A stretch of DNA of 64,000 bases from Prosthecobacter debontii (GCF_900167535.1 NZ_FUYE01000010.1:1-64000), one strand, 5' to 3'. Shown: positions 1-9,770, numbered from the stretch's first letter. Program-made: numbers and translations. Notes: generated from the sequence alone by a model not told the origin.

Positions 1-238
1 CAGGCTTGGCCTTGAGATGCTGGCGGATGGCGATGCGATGCTCGGCGACAATGGTTTTCTTGCGTCCGGCGCGATGATGACGTGCTTTGATACAACCGGT
101 CTTGCGGCGCTGCTGAAGAAGCTTTTTGACCATGCCTAAAGACACATCGAAGCGGCGAGCGATCTCGGGTTGAGTGCCCTCGCCTTGATCATAGGCTTTG
201 ACGATACGTTCACGTAAATCCAGAGAAAGAGTGGCCAT
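1..238 (-). CDS. IS630-family transposase, N-terminal part (cut by window edge)
   Basis: The 79 visible codons give an N-terminal helix-turn-helix domain: a SLDLRERIVKAYDQG opening, then EIARRFDVSLGMVKKLLQQ as the recognition helices, then a basic linker. This is the usual DNA-binding half of IS630/Tc1-mariner-type transposases. The DDE catalytic half would lie beyond base 1, so it cannot be said whether the gene is intact. The ATG at 238 is the natural start. The AT-rich stretch at 240-300 next to it is where an insertion-sequence end would be expected, but I could not delimit a terminal repeat. Confidence 0.75.
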   Translation of the reverse strand, partial: MATLSLDLRERIVKAYDQGEGTQPEIARRFDVSLGMVKKLLQQRRKTGCIKARHHRAGRKKTIVAEHRIAIRQHLKAKP

Positions 239-988
239 GCTCAGACTATCTCACACTCCCTCTTGTTACGCTATAGAATTATTTAATATGCTCTAACCCT
301 ATTCAAGAAAGTGACATGCTGAGGGCTAATGGAGACAAGAGCGGGGATTGTCGGGGGGCACGTTCTGCTCAAAAGTGTCAGGATCGGGAAACGGCTGTGG
401 AACCCGCCGCCTCAACGGCTTGGCGACGGCACAATCCGCTTGCATCGCCGGAGGTTAACCCACCCGGTCGGGGGATGAGCATGGAACAGCATCGGTCAGT
501 GGTTTATCGGCATCATCGGAAGGTCTGGGTGGAGATGATGCGGGCGAGGCAGGCTGGGGCTGCGAGATTCATTGAACGCCCATGGAAGGTGCGGTTCACG
601 GCGTCGCAAGGCGTGCGGGACGTCGCCGCGCTCGCAAGAGCGTGGCCGGGGGACGGTGGTGTGAATGGAAAGGTGATGCGGCCACTCTTGGCCGCAGGGT
701 CGGTTTTCCGGGCGGATGGAGACGAACAAAGCCCGTTCACCTGCGGGCAGGATCACCGCAGGCGCGGGACAGGGTGCCCACATCACTTGGATGAGAAGAC
801 CACCGTTTGGCAACGGCGGCTACGTGTTGTGCTTTGGAGCCGTTTCGAGCCAGGGATGAGCCATCGGGCAACGGGGGCAATCCGTTTAATGGCAACGGTT
901 TGGGATGCTTTTTCGACCCGGAAGGGGGCGAAAATGCAAAAGCTCTACAAAAGGCATCAAAGGGCTCATTTCAGCCACTATGAACCTA
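239..988. other. gene-poor GC-rich gap
   Basis: No reading frame here resembles a protein. Open frames exist on both strands, but their translations are rich in Arg, Gly and Pro without domain-like pattern, as expected for accidental frames in GC-rich DNA. An AT-rich strip at 255-310 borders the transposase fragment. The rest may be decayed insertion or intergenic sequence. Confidence 0.4.
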
Positions 989-1259
989 GGGTGTGTTTTA
1001 AAATTGGGGAAGAGCTCGTTGAGTCAGAACGGAGGTCAGGGCAAGGCGTGAGCGCCGTGCCTATATCCTCTGCGATACTGGCCCAGCGAAGCAACGCCGC
1101 CATGGCCTTCGTTCTGACTCAACCCGGAGGGCCCTTGAGAAGGTGCCGAATAGCTGCGTTGAACAGCTCGGAGCTATGTATCCATAGCCCCATCGGCGTT
1201 CGCCTTGCTCTGCAGCACCTTCTCAAGGGCGAGCCTCTCCCGAATTTTAAAACACCCCC
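989..1259. repeat. MITE-like element with nested inverted repeats and TA duplication
   Basis: The ends are 17-nt inverted repeats, GGGTGTGTTTTAAAATT at 989-1005 and its complement at 1243-1259, with one mismatch. Each end is flanked by TA (987-988 and 1260-1261), the target duplication made by IS630/Tc1-mariner elements. Inside lie two further hairpins. GTTGAGTCAGAACG (1018-1031) pairs with 1110-1123. A perfect 16-nt arm (1131-1146) pairs with 1215-1230. No coding frame of the element's own is evident. The neighbouring IS630-type transposase fragment makes mobilisation in trans plausible but unproven. Confidence 0.6.
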
Positions 1260-1281
1260 TAGACAGCCCTTGGCCCTGGCT

Positions 1282-1743
1282 TCAAAGAATGGCAGAGACC
1301 TGGAAGGTGAGGCCCGGGCGGACTTCAACATGGTCACCGGCTTTTTTTCCCATGAGCTTTTGCCCCAGCGGCGAGGCGGGTGTGATGAGGAGGATCTCCT
1401 GGCCCTCCACCTGAATCTCGGTGCCCCCTGCCCCTGGGCCGATGAAGTGCAGATGCTGGCCGTCCAGGGTGACGAGGGAGCCGAGGCCGACCCTGTCCAT
1501 GACGGCTGGAGGCTGCCGAGAGAGAACCTGGAACTGGTGCACGGCCTCTTGGAGTTCCGCCACGCGCTGGGCCTGGCCCCGGGCCACGTAGGAGGCCTCC
1601 AGGGTGCGGGTGTCATACTTATTCTCCGCGCGGCTGTCGGGATCGGTGGCGGCGGCAAAGGAGGCACGAGCCCCGCGCGTCAGTGCAGCGAGTTCCTGGC
1701 CTAGAGCCTCGACAATGGCGGAGACGACAGCGGTTTTGTTCAT
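1282..1743 (-). CDS. GreA/GreB-like transcription elongation factor
   Basis: A 153-residue protein. The N-terminal half is helical and charged (residues 1-75, likely a coiled coil). The C-terminal half matches the Gre FKBP-like domain: VGLGSLVTLDG, a GGTEIQVEGQEILLITPASPLG core, then GQKLMGKKAGDHVEV. Gre factors rescue backtracked RNA polymerase by stimulating transcript cleavage. It is close to the usual Gre length (about 158 residues) but diverged in the coiled-coil tip, so it could instead be a Gre-like secondary-channel regulator. It is transcribed divergently from the gene at 1880, and the AT-rich spacer between them probably holds both promoters. Confidence 0.7.
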   Translation of the reverse strand: MNKTAVVSAIVEALGQELAALTRGARASFAAATDPDSRAENKYDTRTLEASYVARGQAQRVAELQEAVHQFQVLSRQPPAVMDRVGLGSLVTLDGQHLHFIGPGAGGTEIQVEGQEILLITPASPLGQKLMGKKAGDHVEVRPGLTFQVSAIL

Positions 1744-1879
1744 CTGTCTGAGTTGGAAAGCAGGCTCAAAACGTCAAGATCGAAGACGTCCAAAAGCGGC
1801 ACATCGAGCAAAATGCAAAAATTTCCCATCATGCTTTAATTTCCATAATTTTAAGCTATTTCTATCTACATCTCCCGAA

Positions 1880-4114
1880 ATGCCCGATACCCCCGCCGCT
1901 CAGCCCAAAAAGCGTGTGCGCCTAACTCCATGGCGCGGGCCATTTCATTTTTTGCTCCTGCTCATCACGAGCAGCCTGACGCTGATGCTGCCATTAGGCT
2001 ATCTCCTCGTGGTCGTGGTTCTCGGGTTCTTTGTCGGTTGGCTTGGCTTTGAATGGACGACCTACTTGGCCTTAGCGGAGACGTGGAAGTGGCAGGACAT
2101 CCTGCCCCTCTCCTACATTGCTGCGGGTGCAGCCACTTGGATCTTTATGCTGCGGCCCTTGCTGCCGAAGCCTCGCGCCGACCATGTGGCGCTGCAGATG
2201 GCTCCGGCCAATCAGTCCCGCTTGTTTGCTTTGGTCGATGAGCTGTGCTGGCATCTGCGTCTAGATCCGCCTCAGGAAATCTGGTTTGATACCACCACCA
2301 GCATTCGGTCCTCGGTGCGTGATGGCGTGCTGGGCGTCACGGGGGGGGAGCTGATCTTGCACATTGGTCTTCCCGTGGTTTCAGTGGTCAACGCCCGAGA
2401 ATTCGCTGCTTTGCTCGCCCGGGAGTTGGCCATGAATGCCGGGGGGTTAGGAACGACCTTTTCTCATTTGGTGCGGGAATTGAACGTCTGGTTTTACCGA
2501 GCATTGCATGAGCGGGATCCCTGGGAGATGGAGATGCGTGTCGGCAAGTCCAAAGAAACGGCGACCCAACGTCTTGTGCGTGTTGCCACCTGCTTGTGGA
2601 TGGGCGTGGCTAAAGTTCCCTTCGCACTCTTCGTCATCGCCGCACGTCTCATCAGTCTGGCCGCTTTAGCGCGGCTGTCCTCAGGGGCAGATGCTGCCGG
2701 GGTCAATCTGATTGGCAAAAGCCGTTGGAAGAAGCTGCGCGAGAAAATGGACCATCTTCAAAACGCGTGGGACGCTTCGCGAACCGAGATCCAGCGCGGT
2801 GTCAGCCAGCATCGTCTGCCGGACAATCTGGCCCTACTGATCGCCCGGCATGTCAGTCGAAATCTGGCCTCAGGTGGTAAGGCTGAGGAGGCCAAGGAAT
2901 CGACTACGCCCCCTCGTGGAGCGACGATCACAGAAGGGTTGCCTGAAAACATCCCTGCGGCTGCCTTGGTGCGCGGGTTTGTCGATCTCTCCCGCCAAGT
3001 GACCTGCTTCTACTATCAACATGAGCTCGGCATCAATTTGCATGAAATGCGATTGGTGGCCGACGAAGAAGTCATTCATCAGAATCGACGAGAGGATGAG
3101 TCCCTCGTCGCCATTCGTCGGTATTTTGGCGGCCTGGCGCATCCCGAACGCGCGATGTGCGGCTTGGGCAATACCCACCAAGTGTCACCTGGAAGGCTAC
3201 AGCTTCAGGAAGAAGTGACCCGAGTGCGTGAGGAGATTCGTCAATGGGGCAGTCGGCTCAAGCTGGCGCTTCAGGAGTGGAACTTAGCCTGGCAGCGCCG
3301 TCGTGATTTGGAGGCGGCAGCTGTCCTGAGCCTAGCCGGTTTCACGATCTCCCGTATTCAGTTTGGAACCGATGATTCTTCGCCTCAATCTCTACGCAGT
3401 GAAGCCGCTCGCCAGCGCATGCTGATGGAGCACATGGAGACTTCTCTCGCCGCCTACGAAGCCAAACTGGAGAGTCGATTTGCCGCTGCCCTGGGGCTGC
3501 TCTGGTGGAGTGAGAAAGAGTTGCTGGATGAGGCCCTGATCGAGCGTCGTAACGACCTACCTGCCTGGGTTTCCATCTATGAAGCCATGGCGGGCTCTCT
3601 ACCCAGCTTTCGAGAACTCCTAACCACCTTCTTCGCCTTCCAGACACTCGGGGCGCGCCACACGAGCCTGGATGATACCCACAATTACTTCGCAGCGCTT
3701 CAGTCCGTCGTGCCTAAGATGAACAATCTGGTCAGGCAGATTCTCTCCTCCATGGACGGTGCCATGTATCCCTTCACGATGAATCGGCGTGCAATTCCTC
3801 TGACCGATCATTTGCTACAAGGAAAACTCCCGGAACCGATCAGCGTCTCCATGAATCCCAGCGCTGCGGCCGATACCAAGGCCCTGGCGAGCAAGATGGC
3901 CGCCGACACGTCGGAGCTGATTGCGCCCTTTGTCGATCGCTTCCTCCAACTCTACCACAAGGCTTATGCTTGGCTGGCAGAAGCTGCCGAGAAGACAGAA
4001 CTGCATTTTCTAGGGCCGATGAGTTTAGGAGCCGATGCAGAACTGCTCATGCCCGAAGAGTATGCCAAAATGCACGATAGCCAACCGCTTACGCCGAAGT
4101 CTAGACTTCCTTGA
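1880..4114 (+). CDS. membrane protein related to M48 metallopeptidases, zinc motif degenerate
   Basis: A 744-residue protein. Hydrophobic segments lie near residues 18-52 and 75-95, followed by a domain resembling the soluble part of M48 (HtpX/Ste24-like) peptidases, then another hydrophobic stretch near 235-265 and a long helical C-terminal half. At the place where M48 enzymes carry HEXXH in a helix, this protein reads EFAALLARELAMNAGG. The first zinc-binding histidine and the spacing are lost, so peptidase activity is doubtful. The ATG at 1880 was chosen over more upstream in-frame starts because those would run back across the divergent promoter and the gre-like gene. Function unknown. Confidence 0.65.
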   Translation: MPDTPAAQPKKRVRLTPWRGPFHFLLLLITSSLTLMLPLGYLLVVVVLGFFVGWLGFEWTTYLALAETWKWQDILPLSYIAAGAATWIFMLRPLLPKPRADHVALQMAPANQSRLFALVDELCWHLRLDPPQEIWFDTTTSIRSSVRDGVLGVTGGELILHIGLPVVSVVNAREFAALLARELAMNAGGLGTTFSHLVRELNVWFYRALHERDPWEMEMRVGKSKETATQRLVRVATCLWMGVAKVPFALFVIAARLISLAALARLSSGADAAGVNLIGKSRWKKLREKMDHLQNAWDASRTEIQRGVSQHRLPDNLALLIARHVSRNLASGGKAEEAKESTTPPRGATITEGLPENIPAAALVRGFVDLSRQVTCFYYQHELGINLHEMRLVADEEVIHQNRREDESLVAIRRYFGGLAHPERAMCGLGNTHQVSPGRLQLQEEVTRVREEIRQWGSRLKLALQEWNLAWQRRRDLEAAAVLSLAGFTISRIQFGTDDSSPQSLRSEAARQRMLMEHMETSLAAYEAKLESRFAAALGLLWWSEKELLDEALIERRNDLPAWVSIYEAMAGSLPSFRELLTTFFAFQTLGARHTSLDDTHNYFAALQSVVPKMNNLVRQILSSMDGAMYPFTMNRRAIPLTDHLLQGKLPEPISVSMNPSAAADTKALASKMAADTSELIAPFVDRFLQLYHKAYAWLAEAAEKTELHFLGPMSLGADAELLMPEEYAKMHDSQPLTPKSRLP

Positions 4115-4157
4115 AAATCAGGTTTACGCCTGAGCTTGCCCGAGCCAAGGTGGACTG

Positions 4158-4880
4158 ATGCGAATCCTGGCTATCGGAGACATCCACGGCTGCTCCATCG
4201 CTCTCCGAACACTGCTGGATGTGGTGCAACCTGGGAGCGATGACATACTCGTCACTCTAGGCGACTATGTGGACCGAGGCCCCGACTCCAAAGGAGTTTT
4301 GGACACATTGATCAGCCTTGAAAAAACCACACAGCTCAAGCCTCTTATTGGGAACCACGAGATTCTCTTTCTCGATGCAATCACCGAGCAGCTCGATGCC
4401 GAGGCGTGGCTCAGAGTCGGCGGACGCGAGACGATGCAGTCTTATGTGGCTGAGGGTCAAACGCCCACCTGGGCAGATGTGCCAGCAGCGCATATTGAAT
4501 TTCTCAAGGAACGCGGCCTGCGATACTGGGAAACAGAACAGCACATCTTCGTCCATGCCAATGCCAATTCAGTCTATCCGCTCAGCGAGCAAAGCGACGA
4601 TTGGCTGTTTTGGACACGCTTCGATGACAGCTTCCCCCATGTGTCAGGTAAGACGATGATTTGCGGCCATACCGCTCAAAAAGACGGTGTGCCGGGCTTA
4701 CGCCCACGGGCTATTTGCCTGGACACCTGGGCCTATGGTGAGGGCTGGCTGACTTGCATGGATGTGGCAACGGGAGAGTTTGTTCAGGCCAACCAACTTG
4801 GGCAAATCAAACGACTTTCCTTGGCTGATCTAGACTTGTTATCCTACCAGTTACCAACTCAAATCATCAAACCCAGTTAG
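4158..4880 (+). CDS. metallophosphoesterase, serine/threonine protein phosphatase-like
   Basis: A 240-residue calcineurin-type phosphoesterase. The signature motifs appear in order: GDIHG near residue 8, GDYVDRGPDS near 36, GNHE near 67, and late histidines in VHAN and CGHT. These residues bind the two metal ions. The arrangement is that of the PrpA/ApaH-like protein phosphatase family. Substrates may be phosphoproteins or dinucleoside polyphosphates, and the sequence does not decide between them. The stop codon overlaps the tail of the convergent glycosylase gene by 4 bases. Confidence 0.85.
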   Translation: MRILAIGDIHGCSIALRTLLDVVQPGSDDILVTLGDYVDRGPDSKGVLDTLISLEKTTQLKPLIGNHEILFLDAITEQLDAEAWLRVGGRETMQSYVAEGQTPTWADVPAAHIEFLKERGLRYWETEQHIFVHANANSVYPLSEQSDDWLFWTRFDDSFPHVSGKTMICGHTAQKDGVPGLRPRAICLDTWAYGEGWLTCMDVATGEFVQANQLGQIKRLSLADLDLLSYQLPTQIIKPS

Positions 4881-5617
4881 GCTGCTTTCCAAATTCCTAG
4901 CTTAATCAGTTGTCGGGTTGCCTCCCCTGCCCAATCGCGATTGGCCAATGGACTCGCGGGACTCGGATGGAGAACACGCCCCACTTTGAACTGCGCCTTA
5001 CCCTTTAAGCTCTCTTGGGCACGCAAGGCACGCTCTTCCGCAAAGCCACCGATCCCGATCACCCATTCGGGCTCTAAGATCGTAATGACGTCTCTCAAAT
5101 GCTTATCGCAGAGAGCTTCCATGGCTTCGGTCTCATGAGCTGGCAGTTTGTCCGGGGTTCGATTCCGGCCACCTTCTTCCATGAAAACCAGCGGGCAATA
5201 GTTGGCGACGAAGTGTTCCTGAAAGAAGCTCTCAGGACTTCCAAAACGCTGGGCAAAAAGCCCCCAGAGACGGCGTCCACTCACCTCGGAGTTTTTGCAG
5301 GCGAAGCCAGTAACCTTACGCTTCGGGTGTTCTTTGTCGGGCTTCCCGACCGGAGCTTCAATCTTCATCCAATCTCGCACGGCAGCAATTTCGCCGAAAG
5401 GCACGCCGGTCTGAGTCATCCCAAAGGGCCCCGGATTCATCCCCACAAAGACGACGCGCTTTTGCCCCTCACCATAACGGCTCAGGTAAAGTTCATGAGG
5501 AGCGCGGGCATAATCGAGCGGCCGATACACATAGGCCGTCGGAGGTTCGAAATTGACCGCCAGGAGTCCCTCATTGAGATCTCGGGCTGCTTGGATGAGT
5601 CGAGCTGAAGTGGACAT
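4877..5617 (-). CDS. SMUG1-type single-strand-selective uracil-DNA glycosylase
   Basis: A 246-residue protein of the UDG superfamily. The motif VGMNPGPFGMTQTGVPFGE (residues about 57-76) is the SMUG1 active-site motif, with the Asn expected to position the catalytic water. The second motif is HPSPASPLANRDW near the C-terminus (residue about 217), supplying the catalytic His. SMUG1 removes uracil and oxidised pyrimidines from DNA. It starts 2 bases after the hemB stop on the same strand, so the two are probably co-transcribed. The rare SMUG1 type is known in some bacteria, including this phylum, but is less common than UNG. Confidence 0.9.
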   Translation of the reverse strand: MSTSARLIQAARDLNEGLLAVNFEPPTAYVYRPLDYARAPHELYLSRYGEGQKRVVFVGMNPGPFGMTQTGVPFGEIAAVRDWMKIEAPVGKPDKEHPKRKVTGFACKNSEVSGRRLWGLFAQRFGSPESFFQEHFVANYCPLVFMEEGGRNRTPDKLPAHETEAMEALCDKHLRDVITILEPEWVIGIGGFAEERALRAQESLKGKAQFKVGRVLHPSPASPLANRDWAGEATRQLIKLGIWKAA

Positions 5618-5619
5618 GA

Positions 5620-6591
5620 TTACAGGACAGCGGCGACTTTTTTGGCGAAGTAAGTGAGGATCATGTTGGCACCGGCGCGACGGATGCCCAGCAGCGATTC
5701 CATCACGACTTTGTCTTCATCCAACCAGCCAGCGGCGGCTCCGGCTTTGATCATGAGGTATTCACCACTGACCTGATACGCGGCAATCGGCAGGGTAGTG
5801 GCGTCGCGCAGACGCGTGATGATATCCAGGTAAGGACCTGCTGGTTTGACCATCAAGATATCGGCCCCTTCCGCTTCATCCAAGGAGGCTTCGCGCAGAG
5901 CTTCCAGAGCGTTGGCCGGATCCATCTGATAGGTTTTCTTGTCCCCAGCTTTCGGAGCTGAGTCCAAAGCTCCGCGAAACGGACCATAGTAGGCGCTGGC
6001 ATACTTGGCCGTGTAACTCATGATGGAGACTTGAGTGAATCCTGCATCGTCCAGGGCTTCACGCAGCGCTTCGACACGGCCATCCATCATGTCGCTAGGA
6101 GCGACGATATCCGCACCGGCTCGGGCATGGCAGAGGGCTTGCTGACAGAGAACCTCGACGGTCTCGTCATTGAGGATACGCCCATCGGTGGCCACCAATC
6201 CGTCATGCCCATCACTGTTGTACGGATCGAGCGCTACATCGGTAATGACCATCAAGGTTGGATGGGCTGCTTTCAGAGCTTTGATGGCACGAGGCACCAA
6301 CCCTTCATCGTTATAAGACTCTTCGGCTCCAGACGTCTTGAGCTCGTCAGGGATGCGTGGAAACAAGACCACGGCAGGAATGCCCAACGCGTGAGCTTCA
6401 CCCGCTTCCTTGACCAGATCCTCCACACACCAGCGCTGGCAGCCCGGCATGGCACTGATGGGCGTGTTGTCACTCCCATCCTGTAGGAACAGCGGATAGA
6501 TCAGGTTTCCTGGCGTCAAAACCGTCTCGCGAACGAGATCGCGAATGGCGGGAGACTGTCGGTTACGACGCGGACGGATGGGTAAATTCAT
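5620..6591 (-). CDS. hemB: delta-aminolevulinic acid dehydratase (porphobilinogen synthase)
   Basis: A 323-residue HemB, full length. It condenses two 5-aminolevulinate molecules to porphobilinogen in heme and corrinoid synthesis. The two Schiff-base lysines are visible in SYTAKYASAYYGPFR (about residue 195) and MVKPAGPYLD (about 248). The metal-site segment reads DVALDPYNSDGHDG, with Ala/Asp replacing the Cys ligands of zinc-type enzymes. This predicts the magnesium-dependent, zinc-independent class, as in Pseudomonas. It lies 38 bases downstream of the secreted cytochrome-type dehydrogenase on the same strand. Confidence 0.95.
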   Translation of the reverse strand: MNLPIRPRRNRQSPAIRDLVRETVLTPGNLIYPLFLQDGSDNTPISAMPGCQRWCVEDLVKEAGEAHALGIPAVVLFPRIPDELKTSGAEESYNDEGLVPRAIKALKAAHPTLMVITDVALDPYNSDGHDGLVATDGRILNDETVEVLCQQALCHARAGADIVAPSDMMDGRVEALREALDDAGFTQVSIMSYTAKYASAYYGPFRGALDSAPKAGDKKTYQMDPANALEALREASLDEAEGADILMVKPAGPYLDIITRLRDATTLPIAAYQVSGEYLMIKAGAAAGWLDEDKVVMESLLGIRRAGANMILTYFAKKVAAVL

Positions 6592-6629
6592 GCCTTCATC
6601 ATGGCGGGCGAGCGAGGGAGATCAAATCC

Positions 6630-9600
6630 TCACTTCACGGCTTCGATGAAGCTGAGCAGATTCGCCATGTCGTCCAGGCTCATGCCTTGCTCCAATCCCT
6701 CGGGCATCAGGCTTTGACCGACCGACTGGCTGCCTTGGATATTGAAACGTTGAATGGTCATTTCGGCTCCCCCCATCATTTTCAAGGTCATGCTGTTGGC
6801 ATCGTCGCGGGCAATGATGCCGGAGAGCGTTTGTCCGTCCTTGGTGTTGACCGTGTAGGCGATGTATTGGGAGGCGACTTCCTTGTGAGGTTCCAAGATG
6901 GCCGTGAGCAAACCGTCGCGGCCGCGGGTTTTGACCGTGGTCATGTTCGGCCCCACTTCGATCCCCTGCCCATTCGCCACATGGCAAGCGAGGCATCGAG
7001 ACAGGAAGACGATGTTCCCTGCCTGAGCATCCCCTTTCATGGCGACCGCAGGCTGGAATTTTTTCACCACCTCTTCGCGTGAAGGCGGGATAACGGAAGC
7101 CAGAACTTGTTTGGCAAGCGTGGCGATCTGCGGACTCTTGTGCTTCGCCAAGGCTTGAATTTGGGAGGCCGAGAAGTCCGATGGCAAGACAGCGGAATCC
7201 TTGCTCTGAAGAGATTCAAGGAGTGTCTTCACACTGTCTTCCCGCACCATCATGGCAGCCAGAGCCGCTTCTCGTGACTTCGGCTTCAGTCCTTTCCAAG
7301 AAGCCAATAAATGCGCTGCTGTCTGCTTTCCGCCCAAACTGGATAAGGCCGCAATGGAGGCGGTTTGAATGATCTCGCCTTGAGTTTCCTTCAGGCAGGC
7401 CAGCAAAGTCGTTTCAGCCTGTTCTTTGGTCGCTAGAGCCAAGAGAGCAATAGCCTCCAGGCGTGAAGCTTCTGCCGCCTTTTCATCGGCTGCCGTTGCG
7501 GCCGCTTGGGTAAAGACGACACTCAACTGCCCTTGGCTATCCACTTTGGCAATGGAAGTGCCAGCGTGTTTCAATCCTTGAGCAAAGGCTTTGAGAAGCT
7601 TCACTTGGGAAGCGGGTTTCATGGCCACCAAGGAGGCAAGGAGTCGCTGACGATCTTCCGGAACGTCACGCGCAGCCACGATCTCAAACATCGGAATCAA
7701 ATCATCATCACCACCTTCATTTGTGGCGAGGCGAAGCATCAGTGTTGCCGTGATCAAATCCGCAGGCGCACTCAAAAGGGCGGGTTGAAGGGATTTGTCA
7801 GCTCCTGCGTTGGTGGCTTTGGAAAGCTGAGCAAACAGCCTAACGATGGCGTCATCCGCTGCGTCAGGATTCGGCCGCAATCCGCTTCCGAACAAACTGC
7901 CCAGGCTAAGCACGGCCTGAAAACGGACTCGCTTCGAGTCGTCTGATTCAGCGAGTTTAAGCAGCGATGGCAACAGCGTATCTGCCGTTGTTGGTGTTGC
8001 CTGGATGAGTGACTCGGCAGCTTTGATGCCCTTCTCTTTGACAAAAGGGTCCATTGATACCAAGGCGATTTGAACCGCGCGAACATCCACAGCATGCAAG
8101 CCATCGAGGGCGTTCAAGGTATGGATCTTGGCCAAAGGTGAACTGTCTTTAGCAAGGTTTTCAAAGAGCAGCGGCACCACTGCCCTATCCTGTTTTTCAT
8201 AAAGCAATCGTGCGGCGGTATCGCGATGCCATCCGTTGGAATGCCCCAAGGTTTGAATCAGTTCTGGAGTGCTGGCTTCGTCCAGGGCTGGCTGAGTGCG
8301 ATAGGCACCTTTTTCTGGGGCGGAATCTTCGCGAATGATGCGCCAGATACGACCGCGATTGCGGCCGCTATTCAGATCCAAATGAGTTTTGATTTCGTCC
8401 GGAATGGCCCAGGGATGCTCAATGATCTCCCGATACATGTCACACACATAAAGGTGGCCATCGGGAGCGTTGGCGAAGTTCACCACACGAACCCAAGTGT
8501 CGTCACTCGCGGCAAATTCATAGCCCCGCTCATCCGCTGGACGTTCACCCAAGAGATCGATGCCATTGTCGGCATAACGAATGGTTTTGCGATGAATGAG
8601 CTGACCACCTGCATCGCCCGTGAAGCTGTTGTTCAGGAAGTCTGGCCCATAAGCATCGCCACGATAAATCGTGGTGCCCGTGGCGCCGGTGAAATAACCA
8701 CTCACACGCCCCCCGCCTTCCACGGCCCCCTTCACCACACCCGCAATACGCCAGCGGGTACGGATGATCCGCCAGGGCTCATCGGGACTCAGGCGAAAGA
8801 CCTCTGCAGCGCCGCCATCCACGGCGATGCTTTTGCGCGCCGGAGGCATGGAATAGAAGGGATTCCGCGTCCGATACTTTTCATCGTAGCTCCAGTATTG
8901 CAGGTGATCCGAGTTGGAGCAGCCGAACTTGCGACCGTAGTTATCAAAGCTCATGCCATACTGAGCACCACCGGCTTCCAGACCGAACTCATGGGTTAAT
9001 GGATCAAACCAAAAATCTTTCCCGCCCAACTCCACCTCCGGAAGTTCAGGGTTCTTGAAGCATTTGATTTTTCCACGGTTGCCACCTCCGGCTAACACAT
9101 GGATGCGGTTATCCTGACCCCACTGAAAGCTGTTCATGAGGCCTTGGACATTGAGAATTTTCAAGCCGGTGCCGAAGCCCGTGTAAACCTTCTCACGGAC
9201 TTCCGCCTTGCCGTCGCCATCCTGATCTTCGAAGCGCCAGATGTCAGGAGTCGCTCCGACATAAAGGCCCCCCTTGGCCCAGATCAATCCAGTCGGCCAC
9301 GGGAGATTATCCGCAAAGACTTGGCCTGTTTCAAAAAAGCCATCGCCATCCTTGTCTTCTAAAACCGACACACGTCCGAGATGCGGAGTCACATCACGCA
9401 TCTCCGAGTAGTCAATCATCTCGCAGACGAACATCCGCCCACGTTCATCGAAGCAAACCGCGATGGGATCTCTCACCAAGGGTTCATGAGCCGCCAGCTC
9501 CAACCGGAAACCTTTCTTCACCTCCCACCTCGCCACCGCATCCTTCGGCTCCACCGCAGGATAACGCGGGAGATCCTTGGCAGGGTCTACCGCCACCGCA

Positions 9601-9722
9601 TTCTTCGTGGCTCCATAGGCCTCAGCATGCGTCGTGACGGACTTGATGCCGTCCGCAGGAGGTGGGGCGGCCATGAGTGATCCGACCCAGACAAAAGAAA
9701 TGACGCCAAATAGTTTCATCAT
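6630..9722 (-). CDS. secreted PVC-type dehydrogenase with HEAT repeats and cytochrome c heme-binding domain
   Basis: A 1030-residue exported protein; the signal peptide ends near SLMAA. Residues about 65-450 form the beta-propeller membrane-bound dehydrogenase domain (TIGR02604 type) with repeated DGDG-containing loops such as EDKDGDGFFETG. Residues about 490-860 are helical HEAT-like repeats. The C-terminal 130 residues are the PVC heme-binding domain (TIGR02603 type), with CLACH as the single c-type heme site. The family is greatly expanded in Planctomycetes and Verrucomicrobia and is thought to oxidise sugars or alcohols in the periplasm, but the substrate here is unknown. Two in-frame ATGs (9722, 9719) are equally possible starts. 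Heme attachment would need the CcsA/ResB pair at 59.9-63.1 kb. Confidence 0.9.
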   Translation of the reverse strand: MMKLFGVISFVWVGSLMAAPPPADGIKSVTTHAEAYGATKNAVAVDPAKDLPRYPAVEPKDAVARWEVKKGFRLELAAHEPLVRDPIAVCFDERGRMFVCEMIDYSEMRDVTPHLGRVSVLEDKDGDGFFETGQVFADNLPWPTGLIWAKGGLYVGATPDIWRFEDQDGDGKAEVREKVYTGFGTGLKILNVQGLMNSFQWGQDNRIHVLAGGGNRGKIKCFKNPELPEVELGGKDFWFDPLTHEFGLEAGGAQYGMSFDNYGRKFGCSNSDHLQYWSYDEKYRTRNPFYSMPPARKSIAVDGGAAEVFRLSPDEPWRIIRTRWRIAGVVKGAVEGGGRVSGYFTGATGTTIYRGDAYGPDFLNNSFTGDAGGQLIHRKTIRYADNGIDLLGERPADERGYEFAASDDTWVRVVNFANAPDGHLYVCDMYREIIEHPWAIPDEIKTHLDLNSGRNRGRIWRIIREDSAPEKGAYRTQPALDEASTPELIQTLGHSNGWHRDTAARLLYEKQDRAVVPLLFENLAKDSSPLAKIHTLNALDGLHAVDVRAVQIALVSMDPFVKEKGIKAAESLIQATPTTADTLLPSLLKLAESDDSKRVRFQAVLSLGSLFGSGLRPNPDAADDAIVRLFAQLSKATNAGADKSLQPALLSAPADLITATLMLRLATNEGGDDDLIPMFEIVAARDVPEDRQRLLASLVAMKPASQVKLLKAFAQGLKHAGTSIAKVDSQGQLSVVFTQAAATAADEKAAEASRLEAIALLALATKEQAETTLLACLKETQGEIIQTASIAALSSLGGKQTAAHLLASWKGLKPKSREAALAAMMVREDSVKTLLESLQSKDSAVLPSDFSASQIQALAKHKSPQIATLAKQVLASVIPPSREEVVKKFQPAVAMKGDAQAGNIVFLSRCLACHVANGQGIEVGPNMTTVKTRGRDGLLTAILEPHKEVASQYIAYTVNTKDGQTLSGIIARDDANSMTLKMMGGAEMTIQRFNIQGSQSVGQSLMPEGLEQGMSLDDMANLLSFIEAVK

Positions 9723-9770
9723 AGAAAGTGCCTAAAACCAACGTGCTAGCGAATCTTGGCGTCCAGTTGG

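Noticed and set aside
316-1704. A 462-codon plus-strand frame covering the MITE and the gre-like gene
   Set aside because: It runs antisense through the gre-like gene and across the inverted-repeat element, and its composition is not protein-like; treated as accidental.
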